In this document: one piece after another, positions 1 through 8,807 of the stretch
Position numbering within the stretch: position 1 is the stretch's first letter
Layout of the letters: each line of letters starts with the position of its first letter
Assembly (NCBI GenBank): GCA_938084835.1
Contig: CALKER010000006.1
Span: 434,001 to 498,000 of the forward strand
From: an uncultured Thermoguttaceae bacterium
Lineage (GTDB): Bacteria > Planctomycetota > Planctomycetia > Pirellulales > Thermoguttaceae
DNA: 64,000 nt
Direction of reading: 5' to 3'
Made by a program: the position numbers and the translations under genes
The notes under the pieces: model-generated
The model's database searches: none
The model's input: only the letters and a program-made list of their open reading frames with translations
Told to the model about the DNA's origin: nothing

Positions 1-1936
1 CTTTGATCAGAACCACATTGCCGTGATCGTCGCGGACCTCGGCCGCTTGGTGAATTTCCTTCACTTTGCCGCGGAGAGTCCTATCTGGTTGGCTTGCTAG
101 GACATACTCCACTTCTAAGTCGTCATCGGGATTTCGGGCTTTGATCTGGGTTCTCATCCTGGCGATATGTCCCATACGGCGCTCGGGCATCAACACTTCA
201 AGCTGCCAGGGACCAGCGGGATTGGCAACTTCCATCAGGACGTCCCCCCGCCGCACGGGGCGCTCGCGGAGGAGGTTTTTGACGTCCCACGTAATGACTT
301 CCCCATCCGCTGGACTGTAAATAGTCAGTTGTTTCCGCTTTGCCAGGAGGAGTTCTCGCTGTTGCTCTAAACTGCGAAGGGTCGCTTCGAGCTCAGCCAA
401 TCGGCCTTGAAGTTGAGCTCGCTCAGCGTCCGAAAGCCGACCTTTACCGCGGAGAAGAACCTGGTGCGTTTTGTTGATATCTTCCACCGTTGCCGCCAAT
501 TCACCCGTGACCCGGCGGATTTCTACTTCTAGGTCAGTATTTCTCAAGCGGGCAAGCTCTGTACCGGGAAAATTGGCATCGGCTTTCGGCCCGAAGACTT
601 TCGTTCCATGGTCCACGAACACCTCTTCCACTACCCCATCCATCCCTGCGAACACCCGATAACGTTCGACAGGTTCCACGGTGCCTTTGGCTTGCAGCTT
701 AAAAGGCATAGGAACGACAAACAGGGCCACTAGCGTGGCAAGGAGTGCTCCCAGGACTGCTACAGTTCGTGGGAGATTTCGTGCAGCCACAACGACACGC
801 CATTTTCCGAGCGCCCGCCATACCGGCAAGAGAAACAAACTGTGGTGCTCTAGAGCATTGGCTAAGGCTGCGCCGCTGTGCTCGGCTACGATTTTTATCC
901 TGTTGACCATGGTCTCGGGCAGCCGAGCATCTTCGATTCGCTCAACGATGAGAGCGCCAACCACAGGAGGAGGTTCCGGTCGTTTGTCTGCCTCCTCTTC
1001 TACTACCGGCTCGAGGTGCGGCCGACGCAGGGGGATGACAGCAACCGTTTTGGAGTGGGATTGATCCACATATTCATCTAAGGCTTCCTCGATTTGAGGG
1101 GCCATCTGGCCGGTATCGCCTGTGTACCACACCTGTTCATCCGCGGCGGTGACCACGGTGGCGAGGTTCGTCAGCAATCGCACGGTGTTCGCGCGACGAT
1201 CGATGACATCCTGACCGCTGATGGCCTCGATTCGGCATTTACTTCCCCGGCGAATGGCCACGGTAACCCGGTCGCAGCCGATTAGCCGTCGGCCTTCGTT
1301 GGCGATCACGTAGGCGGTGGTGCGTGGATTCAGATTGCCATGCACCTGCCGAATAAACTCCTCCATTTGGCTCCAGAGAGCCTGGCGGTCGGCCAGCTGG
1401 CGGAGCTGTCGGCTCTTGAGATATTCCCCCGCCAGATCGCACATTTGGGTGAGAAAACGGAGGTAGCCCCGCTGAGTCTCTACCCGAGGATTTGGCCTTT
1501 GGAAAATCTCCACCACCCCTACTTGCTCCAACTCGGTGCGAAGGGGCGCCAGCACCAAAAGCCACTCCGTGGGGTTACCTTCACCGTCGGAATCACCGAA
1601 ACCGGAATATGGAGCGACTAGGATCCCCTCTTCCGAACCCAAAACGCGATAAAGAAGCCGGGCGTGACGTGATTTGTCTTCCTCACTACAGTCCTGAAGC
1701 TTGGCCTCCTGAATATTGACCTGGTAGCCGAGGGTGAGCCGACCTCCTTCCTCCGCCAGCCACACTGCTCCCCCGATCGCAGCCAGGCCGCTTACAACTC
1801 GAGGAAGAAACTCGCGGTAAAACTCATCGGGAGCAACATCCGAACGTGCCAGCTGTGCAATTTCATTGACCAAGCTGCGGATTTGCGCCCGTGCCTGTTC
1901 GATAAGTTGCGGATCGATCTGTTGTTCGAAGCTCAT
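1..1936 (-). CDS. GAF-domain membrane protein with HlyD-type adaptor region (C-terminus cut off)
   Basis: The minus-strand frame is open from ATG at 1936 to the window edge, giving at least 645 residues. Residues about 30-360 are soluble and look like two GAF-type sensory domains; the second begins near 180. A single hydrophobic segment lies at about 387-412. After it comes a lipoyl/barrel-sandwich half (GVVEEVFVDHGT), a Glu/Leu/Arg-rich helical hairpin at about 480-540, and the second half (SPADGEVITWDVKN), as in HlyD/RND periplasmic adaptors. This order suggests a cytoplasmic sensor joined through one membrane helix to an exporter adaptor. In planctomycetes such proteins often sit beside an M50-type membrane protease, but that side is outside the window. 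The start is supported only by frame and domain layout; no strong Shine-Dalgarno is visible. Family assignment is fairly sure, substrate unknown. Confidence 0.8.
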   Translation of the reverse strand, partial: MSFEQQIDPQLIEQARAQIRSLVNEIAQLARSDVAPDEFYREFLPRVVSGLAAIGGAVWLAEEGGRLTLGYQVNIQEAKLQDCSEEDKSRHARLLYRVLGSEEGILVAPYSGFGDSDGEGNPTEWLLVLAPLRTELEQVGVVEIFQRPNPRVETQRGYLRFLTQMCDLAGEYLKSRQLRQLADRQALWSQMEEFIRQVHGNLNPRTTAYVIANEGRRLIGCDRVTVAIRRGSKCRIEAISGQDVIDRRANTVRLLTNLATVVTAADEQVWYTGDTGQMAPQIEEALDEYVDQSHSKTVAVIPLRRPHLEPVVEEEADKRPEPPPVVGALIVERIEDARLPETMVNRIKIVAEHSGAALANALEHHSLFLLPVWRALGKWRVVVAARNLPRTVAVLGALLATLVALFVVPMPFKLQAKGTVEPVERYRVFAGMDGVVEEVFVDHGTKVFGPKADANFPGTELARLRNTDLEVEIRRVTGELAATVEDINKTHQVLLRGKGRLSDAERAQLQGRLAELEATLRSLEQQRELLLAKRKQLTIYSPADGEVITWDVKNLLRERPVRRGDVLMEVANPAGPWQLEVLMPERRMGHIARMRTQIKARNPDDDLEVEYVLASQPDRTLRGKVKEIHQAAEVRDDHGNVVLIK

Positions 1937-2989
1937 CGCTCACTTTTAGGCGGAGCTGAGTGTGAAAACTGCATTTCTTAGGATGTACGGTCCAGGATCG
2001 ACTTGGCCCAGACTAAGGCGCCGAAACTTCTGCTCCAAGACAAAACCCCCTTGAGGGCAAGCGGCAATCCCTTTTCAAACTGGCAGTCAACGGTCTACCG
2101 CGCCTCCGGCTTTAAGGTGCCGGCCAGGCCGCTATTATTCCAAATTCAGCCTGGTATTCCTGGTACGCTTCGCTTCGAGATGCTGGATCATCAGGCCCAA
2201 ACATGTGAGGCTCCGAATGTTTTGCCTGTCCTACCAGTTTGACGCCCCCAGCATAAGGCAGCGGGTGAGCCAGGCTTTGACCCCCAGCTTAAGGGTTTCT
2301 TTTGAAAAAGTTCCTTAATTCGACCCCGATGGCCCGCGTGCTATAAAGCATCCCCGCTGGACTGCTCTTCCCACAAATGTAGTATACCGAAAGGCCTACG
2401 GCCGCGCCGTATCTCAAATCTTGTTTCAAAGCACGAGGACGTAAATACGTGTCTTGGTTTAAAGCATGATAATGCAAGGACGTGCCGGTGACTTTGCGGT
2501 TTCAGGCATCTCTAAAGTTTTGGGCCATAGCGCCCAGAATGAGGCCCCCAGGTGACCAGGCTTACAGGGGGCGTGGGGTTCCCGACACGCGCAAGGTAAC
2601 ACGAGCCGTGTGGTCTAGTGCGGTTGGGGTACGGGGGTTTCTCCCACACCGAAAGTTCTCGGGATGCGCGAAGACCTTAGCCTGAGACATTTGCCGAGCG
2701 CGTCGGAAAATATCCCCAAGATTATCTCCATAGTGATACTGGCGGCGCCCGTGGAGGAGGGCTAAATAAAGAAGCCTAAATACAGTTGAATGGGAGGTTC
2801 GAAAATTTCTGAATTTGCCGGTCACATCGGCCGATTTCCGCATTGAGGAGGCGGGAAGATTTGGGTCGGAAACCAATTATCTTTACTAAGTTACTAAGTT
2901 TTAACCGAGTTGAGGCGGTTGAGTTTAAACTCAGCCCCTCAGCCCCGTTAAGTAAGTTCGCACCAACATTTCCGAAGGGCAAGTCATCG
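1937..2989. other. Intergenic stretch with a 14-bp palindrome
   Basis: No convincing gene was found on either strand; the short frames lack ribosome sites and protein-like composition. The only marked structure is the palindrome at 2920-2933, listed separately. No tRNA-like or other recognised RNA was seen. Confidence 0.5.
2920..2933. promoter_or_regulatory. Perfect 14-bp palindrome upstream of small secreted protein
   Basis: TGAGTTTAAACTCA is a perfect palindrome 57 bases before the ATG at 2990. Its size and position fit a dimeric repressor operator or a promoter-proximal site. The role is inferred only. Confidence 0.25.
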
Positions 2990-3391
2990 ATGAGGAAAAC
3001 AGCACTTCACACGTGCGCCCGGTTCCTGTTGGCCCCGACCCCGCTAGCTTTGATGCTGGTGGGACTTGGATTGGGCTCGGCGTTGGGCAACGATTCAAAC
3101 ATCCGCTCGCCGGGCAGGGGTGGACCACCTTCGCATAATTCTTACAATTTTTATGAACTTAGATGCGGAGGTATGGGGAGCTGCTTATTCCCATACTCGG
3201 TGTACCCGGCCGCGCCGTCACGAGCTAGAATGTTCCCGTGGATTCACGATCCATCGTTGGGTTTCGGGCCGCGGCCCGTACCACAACCCTTCGTTTCCGG
3301 ACCTCCAGTAGGGACAGTGGTTTACCCGTATTACACCGTCCGAGGCCCCCGAGACTTCTTGCTGGCGAACCCGCCTCCACTTGGGCCTTGA
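2990..3391 (+). CDS. Small secreted Pro/Gly/Tyr-rich protein, function unknown
   Basis: This encodes 133 residues. I chose ATG at 2990 because it places a clear signal peptide at the N-terminus (charged MRKT, then a hydrophobic stretch to about residue 30) and has GAAGGG about 11 bases upstream; a longer in-frame start at 2843 would bury the signal. The mature part is rich in Pro, Gly and Tyr, has two Cys (LRCGGMGSC), and ends in a YYTVRGPRDFLL..PPPLGP tail. That tail resembles small planctomycete exported proteins I recall, which is an impression and not a search result. A strong terminator follows at 3511-3545, supporting a real monocistronic unit. It probably sits in the periplasm or cell envelope. 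Confidence 0.65.
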   Translation: MRKTALHTCARFLLAPTPLALMLVGLGLGSALGNDSNIRSPGRGGPPSHNSYNFYELRCGGMGSCLFPYSVYPAAPSRARMFPWIHDPSLGFGPRPVPQPFVSGPPVGTVVYPYYTVRGPRDFLLANPPPLGP

Positions 3392-3837
3392 GTGGTCAAG
3401 ACAATACACAACGGTACGTCAATGCGGCATTTGCTCCAAACATGAATCCGGGATTCGGTCCGGAGGAGTGTGAATCGAAAATTTTCCGGGGTTTTTCTGA
3501 GCTTCGCATAATGGGAATGCCCGAAGGGCTTCCCATTTTTGTTTGGATTCGAAATTCATTTGGAAAGTCACAAGGTGACACTATGTCAGGGGACCCGGAG
3601 CGCCCCACCTGCAGGCCCTGAACCGCGTGAAGCCCCTTCGAGCTTATGCGCTATTACCTCGGGCGGGCGAGATTGACCTATGCCTTATTACCTGGACTGA
3701 CATGCCATGGTTTGCGAAATTTTCGACTGCACCCACCTCTTGCTTCATCCTTGGTTCATGTCGGGCGTCAGGGAGGGACCTATTTCTCGGGGTGGCTCCC
3801 CGCGGAATCGGTGCGGCGGTGTCCGTCACTGAAACTG
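3392..3837. other. Convergent intergenic stretch
   Basis: This gap lies between two convergent small genes. Apart from the terminator at 3511-3545, nothing was recognised. Overlapping frames of 61-95 residues at 3627-3933 on both strands look like chance. Confidence 0.4.
3511..3545 (+). terminator. Rho-independent terminator after 2990-3391
   Basis: The hairpin has arms ATGGGA and GCCC pairing with GGGC and TCCCAT around a GAA loop, and runs into TTTTTGTTT. It lies 120 bases after the small secreted protein gene on the same strand. Confidence 0.75.
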
Positions 3838-4089
3838 CTATGGTTCGTCCTCTGGCAGCCCCTGGATATCGTTCAAGCTCCGCCCGAGGCGCCGCCGCCT
3901 TGGCGTGTAAGTGATCTGCGGGGTCTCCGGTGACCCAACTGCCGCATTCGGTTGATGCCGAATAATCTCAAGTAGCCGGCGACTAATATCTTCACTTTCC
4001 GGTGGTTTGCCGATGTCGCCGACAGCGTCGGCTACCCCGAGAAGCACTGCTCGCCGTACTCCGAGTCGAATCCATTCGAAGAAATTCAT
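3838..4089 (-). CDS. Small conserved-looking basic protein, function unknown
   Basis: This encodes 83 residues starting MNFFEWIRLGVRRAVLLGVADAV. An excellent ribosome site (AAAGGAGGAATTTCAG before ATG) supports the start and the gene. The N-terminal half forms a predicted amphipathic to hydrophobic helix, followed by a Pro-containing linker, then a basic tail with TPRRRRLGRSL and an acidic end. I recall similar short FFEW...RRRLGRSL proteins in planctomycetes, but cannot confirm it here. The helix could bind a membrane or a larger partner, and the Arg-rich tail could contact nucleic acid; both are guesses. It stands alone, with a 1.2 kb gap upstream. Confidence 0.65.
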   Translation of the reverse strand: MNFFEWIRLGVRRAVLLGVADAVGDIGKPPESEDISRRLLEIIRHQPNAAVGSPETPQITYTPRRRRLGRSLNDIQGLPEDEP

Positions 4090-5329
4090 CTGAAATTCCT
4101 CCTTTCGGTCGGTGAGACCCTTTCAGCAACAAACTATTTCTTTGACCGACAGCTAGAAAAAATTCTCGGTTATCCTCCTTCCCCCTGCCAGCGACTGGGG
4201 TTTGATGCGGTTGGTAATCGGGTGACCTTTTCAATAAATTCGGATTTCTTCCCTGTTCGATCGGGGGAGCCATATGCGATAGGCAGAAAGCTTGACTCCC
4301 CTATCCGTTGGATCAAGGTGAACTCCCTCACTACACCCCCTCCCCGCGGTTAACGAATTTGGTAGCACATTACCCAGCACCTCAAGAGGGGCTCAAAGAC
4401 TTAGAGAGTTCGAATGAATTACTGAGTTTACTCAGACAGCGTAGAACATTCAAAGTTTTCAGACTGTGTATATTTCCTTGTTGCAATAATTCAACTTGCC
4501 CTTCATCTTCAGGCTTATAACTTTGAGCCGCTCAGGGACCTCAAATACTTTTGGAGCCCACGGTCCCTGATTACCACAGGGCCCAATGTTTTAGGATCGT
4601 CCCCCGAGACCGAACAATACCAAACCGGAACTGTCACAGTCGAGAGATCTCTCGAAAGGTTCCGGACGGCACCCGCAGACACCAATTTGGCTCGAGACTA
4701 TTTTTTGCTGCACAGCGGCCACTTATTGGACCTTTGCGCCACTAAGTTTCAGCCAGCAGTTTAATTTCCCCCTACCGCCGGGGCGCTAGTGGAATCACCA
4801 TTCGATCCCATATCTCCGCCATTGGGTCGGTATCACCGGCCGAGCAGTTGCGGAATGAGCGGAGGAACGTTCTCGCTCAGAGGCCTTTGAGTTCCCCCGG
4901 CGAGGCTCTTCGGGAATGAGCCGGGCTGGGCATACATCGTCAAGTTGGTGGGCGGGGAATGGGACTTTGATGCGAGAGCTTCTCGTCAATCGTCCTTCCC
5001 GCGAAGGTTCCCGTGTTCGAAAAGGCAGTGGCAAGCCATGATGTGCCTATCAGATTCAGTCAGCCTTGTGTTTGGGGCGAGTCCCACGGCTTCTCACCTA
5101 GCACTTCCCACGGGGTACAACACTCGGATTGAGGAAGGAAAAGCGTTAAAATTATTGGTTTGGGGGTAGCTCCAGTGTCAGCATCCCCAGTCCTTTCTTG
5201 GTGCGGCATTAGTTTTAAGGCTCACCGGGGGTCCAAATTCCCACAGGCCCATGCCAACGCGCAGGTCATGACGCGAGTGAAGGGAAGGCGACACGATAAT
5301 CCCGGTTCTCAGCTATAAGGCTTAAACTC
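4090..5329. other. 1.2-kb gap upstream of recA
   Basis: No supported gene was seen; all frames are short and lack ribosome sites. I looked for an SOS box of the GAAC-N4-GTTC or CTGT-N8-ACAG type before recA and saw none. No tRNA cloverleaf was found. Most of the recA promoter information should lie in the last 150 bases, but no clear -35/-10 pair stands out. Confidence 0.4.
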
Positions 5330-6403
5330 ATGGCAAGAAAAAGTTCGCAAAAAACCCAGGATTCATCGAGCGAGCGGGGTGACACAGTCGGCGTAGGAGC
5401 TTCTCTGGAGTTTCCGCCTTCACTAAAGACCGCTATAGCCCAAATTGAGAAGGAATTCGGGGAAGGAGCTATTATGCCACTTGGCTCGGCTCAGGTGGCC
5501 CGGATCGACGGGATTTCCACCGGCTGCTTGTCATTAGACATAGCTTTAGGCGGGTACGGAATTCCCCGGGGGAGGATTGTGGAAATCTTCGGTCCGGAGT
5601 CGAGTGGGAAGACCACAATCGCACTACACGTGGTGGCGCAGGCTCAAAAAAAGGGCGGCATTGCAGCCTTTATTGATGCCGAACACGCCTTGGATCCGGC
5701 CTGGGCCAAGAAAGTAGGCGTTGATTTGGAAAGCCTCCTTGTTAGTCAGCCGAGTTGTGGCGAGGAGGCCATGCATATCGCAGAAATGCTGGTGCGATCC
5801 AATGCGGTGGATGTGATTGTTGTGGACTCAGTGGCTGCCTTAGTCCCTCAGAAGGAACTGGAAGGGGATATCGGCGACGCCCAAGTGGGCCTGCAGGCAC
5901 GACTCATGAGCCAATCGCTTCGAAAGTTAACCGGTGCGATTGCCAAGAGTCGCACTGCGATGATTTTCATAAATCAAATCCGGGAGCGAATCGGCGTGAT
6001 GTTCGGAACGCCAGAAACGACCCCTGGAGGCCGGGCGCTGAAATTCTATGCCTCATGCCGGATCGATGTCCGGCGGGTGTCGGCAATCAAGGAGGGGGAG
6101 GAAGTAGTCGGTCAACGGGTCAAGGTCAAAGTGGTCAAAAACAAGGTAGCACCGCCTTTCCGAAGCGCCGAGTTCGATATGATGCATGACGGGGGGATCT
6201 CGTATGAGGCGGATGTACTCGATTTGGCTGTGGCCCACCGTATAGTTGTGCGTTCTGGGACGTGGTTGCGGTTCGGCGAGCTTCAGTTGGGCCAAGGCCG
6301 GGAAAAGGCTCGAGATTTTTTGAAAGAACATCCAGAAGTCACCGAAGAGCTCCGCCGGGAAATTCTTCGGGCAGCCGGTATCAGTGTTGAGGACGGACAG
6401 TGA
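5330..6403 (+). CDS. recA: Recombinase RecA
   Basis: This encodes 357 residues, the usual bacterial RecA length. RecA polymerises on single-stranded DNA with ATP, drives strand exchange and stimulates LexA-type self-cleavage. Visible motifs are Walker A GPESSGKT at 88-95, the DAEHALDP segment at 116-123, Walker B VIVVDS at 162-167, the [14 protein letters not shown] region before loop 2 (about 213-226), and ALKFYAS at 236-242. The [13 protein letters not shown] stretch after 139 differs from the common QPDTGEQALEI wording. The N-terminal 25 residues are Ser/Lys-rich and the acidic C-tail is short. The stop overlaps the start of the downstream protease as TGATG, so the two are probably co-translated. 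No SOS box was seen upstream. Confidence 0.97.
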   Translation: MARKSSQKTQDSSSERGDTVGVGASLEFPPSLKTAIAQIEKEFGEGAIMPLGSAQVARIDGISTGCLSLDIALGGYGIPRGRIVEIFGPESSGKTTIALHVVAQAQKKGGIAAFIDAEHALDPAWAKKVGVDLESLLVSQPSCGEEAMHIAEMLVRSNAVDVIVVDSVAALVPQKELEGDIGDAQVGLQARLMSQSLRKLTGAIAKSRTAMIFINQIRERIGVMFGTPETTPGGRALKFYASCRIDVRRVSAIKEGEEVVGQRVKVKVVKNKVAPPFRSAEFDMMHDGGISYEADVLDLAVAHRIVVRSGTWLRFGELQLGQGREKARDFLKEHPEVTEELRREILRAAGISVEDGQ

Positions 6404-8004
6404 TGTGGATGTGGCCGAAGCGTTTCGTTTCGCGAATGCCAGGACCATCCGGAAAACCTCGCCCAATTCAAAGGCGGATGGAGGCCGATCCGCGCAAAAA
6501 GACGACTCAGAGTCAGTGGCTTGTCAGTTTACTTCTCTGTGTGGGAGGATTCGGTCTTGCCGATAGAGCACAAGCGCAGGCCGACGTGGCCCTTAGTCCC
6601 GAGGCGGCGGCGGGAGGCTTGGTAGCCGCCCTGGAAGAAGCATTGACAGAGGCGATCGCGCGGGCAGAAAAGTCGGTCGTTGCTCTTTATCGCGTGCCTC
6701 GGCGGAGCCCGGGTGATCTGTGGCGAGCTGAGCCCCGTCCGGATCCTTTTTCTCGCCAAACGGTCCCCTTTTCGGTACCGCAACCTGCGGAGCCTGACTT
6801 TCTGCCAAGTGAGTATGGAACGGGCGTGGTGGTCGACCAGCGGGGGCAAATCTTAACTGCTTATCATGTGATAGGGGAAGATGTCGACAATTACGAATTC
6901 TTCGTGACAACTTGTGACCGGCGAACCTTGCCCGCTGTTCCTTTTGCTGCCGATCCACGAAGCGACTTGGCCGTTCTCAATGTAGCTGCCGAGGGTTTAC
7001 AACCTATTGTTTTTGGTGACGCCTCTCAGGTACGGAAGGGGCAAATCGTTATAGCCTTGGGCAACCCGTTTGCCATCGCTCGGGATGGCCAACCAAGTGC
7101 AAGTTGGGGAATTGTGGCCAACATTCAGCGGAAGGCTCCCCCGCGATTGACAACCGGGGAAAGCACCGGGCGAACTACTTTGCACCATTTCGGCACGTTG
7201 ATTCAGACCGATGCTCGTCTCAACTGGGGGACGAGTGGTGGTGCTCTGATCAACCTCAAAGGGGAGATGATCGGCTTGTTGACGGCTTTGCCCGCGGTGG
7301 CCGGTTATGAGACTGTTGCCGGGTATGCTTATCCGGTGGATGAGACTTTTCGGCGTGTCGTGGACACGTTGAAACAAGGTCGCGAGGTGGAGTATGGGTT
7401 TTTGGGGGTCTCTCCTGCCGATTTAACTTTGGAGGAGAACATCCGCGGCATTCGGGGTGCTAGGGTGGACCGAATCATTCCAGGTACCCCGGCAGAGGAA
7501 TGTGGCCTGCGTGCGGGGGATGTGGTGGTGGCGATCAACGGCAAGCCCATTTACGACGCAGATGGGTTGGTGCTAGAAGTGGGCCGTCTCCCCGTGGAGG
7601 CGAGGGTTCGCGTGGATTTTGTCCGTGATGGGCGGCCAGGCCAGGCCGAGGCTGTCCTGACCAAGTATCCTGTTCGAGGCCGTAAAATCGTTGCCACACC
7701 GGGGCCTCAGTGGCGCGGTATGCGTGTGGATTACCTTTCCACAACGATGGACTCAGCTGGCGGACTGTTAGTCGCGAGCTTGGGAGGCCGTTCCGGCGTC
7801 CTAGTGATTGAGGTGGAAAAGGGTAGTCCCGCGTGGAAAGCTGGCTTACGACCCGGGGCTTATGTGGTCACGATAAACGGAGTCCCCGTGAACAGCCCGC
7901 GAACTTTCTTTGAGGTTGCTCGGAGGATCTCCGGACCTGCGCAACTCGTTATTCGCGAGCAACTCGGTGGGCCGTTGGCAGAGCTGCGCATCGACGCAGA
8001 TTAG
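6403..8004 (+). CDS. Exported trypsin-like serine protease with two PDZ domains (DegP/HtrA-like)
   Basis: This encodes 533 residues from ATG at 6403, which overlaps the recA stop. A hydrophobic export segment (about 40-55) ends in an AQAQA cleavage-like site. The long basic region before it makes ATG 6478 an alternative start. The protease domain shows the full triad: His155 (LTAYHVIGE), Asp188 (RSDLAVLN) and Ser278 (GTSGGAL). PDZ1 spans about 330-415 and PDZ2 about 445-530, both with GLRAGD/GLRPGA-type loops. HtrA proteins degrade or refold damaged envelope proteins in the periplasm. The usual GNSGG at the active site reads GTSGG here, which keeps the nucleophile. Coupling to recA is unusual and may only be transcriptional convenience. 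Confidence 0.9.
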   Translation: MWMWPKRFVSRMPGPSGKPRPIQRRMEADPRKKTTQSQWLVSLLLCVGGFGLADRAQAQADVALSPEAAAGGLVAALEEALTEAIARAEKSVVALYRVPRRSPGDLWRAEPRPDPFSRQTVPFSVPQPAEPDFLPSEYGTGVVVDQRGQILTAYHVIGEDVDNYEFFVTTCDRRTLPAVPFAADPRSDLAVLNVAAEGLQPIVFGDASQVRKGQIVIALGNPFAIARDGQPSASWGIVANIQRKAPPRLTTGESTGRTTLHHFGTLIQTDARLNWGTSGGALINLKGEMIGLLTALPAVAGYETVAGYAYPVDETFRRVVDTLKQGREVEYGFLGVSPADLTLEENIRGIRGARVDRIIPGTPAEECGLRAGDVVVAINGKPIYDADGLVLEVGRLPVEARVRVDFVRDGRPGQAEAVLTKYPVRGRKIVATPGPQWRGMRVDYLSTTMDSAGGLLVASLGGRSGVLVIEVEKGSPAWKAGLRPGAYVVTINGVPVNSPRTFFEVARRISGPAQLVIREQLGGPLAELRIDAD

Positions 8005-8807
8005 CCGGACAATCGCCCCTTGGAAAGGACGGCTCCCTAACATCCACACCGATTAGCAAGGTTAGGAAAGAAAAAGCAAAGGTATGCCTCGGGTAGGAAT
8101 CTGAGTCAGCAAGAGACGAACTCAGATAGAACTAGATTGCCGTAATGTCCAGCTTAAGCCGCGGACAATGCCGGAAACGTCCCTCGGTAGTGTCATGTGA
8201 GGCATTGGGTTGGGCTTCACTTGCTGTGTGGCTACGACAGAGGCGTGTGACCGGTCGCAGGTTGGATGAGAAAACTCGCCGGTCGAGTGACGTAGCGGCA
8301 AATTTGCAAGCCGGTATTGAATGAAATCGGATACCGCTAGGAAATTAATGGGCGTAGATACTGCGAGAAGATCCTTCAGCCAGAACGGGGTAAATCGATC
8401 GGCAGGATGCAAGCCCAGAAAGTCCCCTGGGAAGAAGCTGGCCCTTGTTGACTAACGGTGAGCCCAGATCACCGAACACGCTCAATGGCACGAAGCGCAT
8501 AAATTTCTGTGGTCTCGCCCAACTGCACCTTATATTTTGAACTTGGTGGAATCGAAACACCCCAGTCGGGTTTGTAGAGAAATGCGGAATTTTGTTGCTT
8601 GCTGATCGGGAGAGTTCAAGCCACGGGTTATTTTTGGTGGATTTTTATTTTTGGGAGGGAACCTGGGGGTTAAGGAAGTGGTTCAGGCTTCAGCCGTGCT
8701 GCGCGAATATCCATTTGTCCATAAAAAAGCCAATTGTTCATAAAAAAGCCAAAGGTGGCTTTAGGAAATCCTCAAATTCTTGATTGGTACCGATTGAAGG
8801 AGTGTTC
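8005..8807. other. Gap upstream of alaS with tandem repeat
   Basis: No supported gene was seen. There is a 7-bp inverted repeat at 8100-8126 without a T tract, and the 19-bp tandem repeat at 8715-8752. No T-box sequence (AGGGTGG...ACCGCG) was seen before alaS. Confidence 0.4.
8715..8752. repeat. 19-bp tandem duplication upstream of alaS
   Basis: Two adjacent copies, TTGTCCATAAAAAAGCCAA and TTGTTCATAAAAAAGCCAA, differ at one base. They end 55 bases before the alaS ATG, so they lie in the leader or promoter region. Each copy has a run of six A. Confidence 0.85.

Noticed and set aside
4410..4430. TTCGAAT segment suggesting a tRNA T-arm
   Set aside because: No acceptor stem or anticodon arm can be formed around it.
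5200..5329. Search for a LexA/SOS box before recA
   Set aside because: Neither GAAC-N4-GTTC nor CTGT-N8-ACAG patterns were present.
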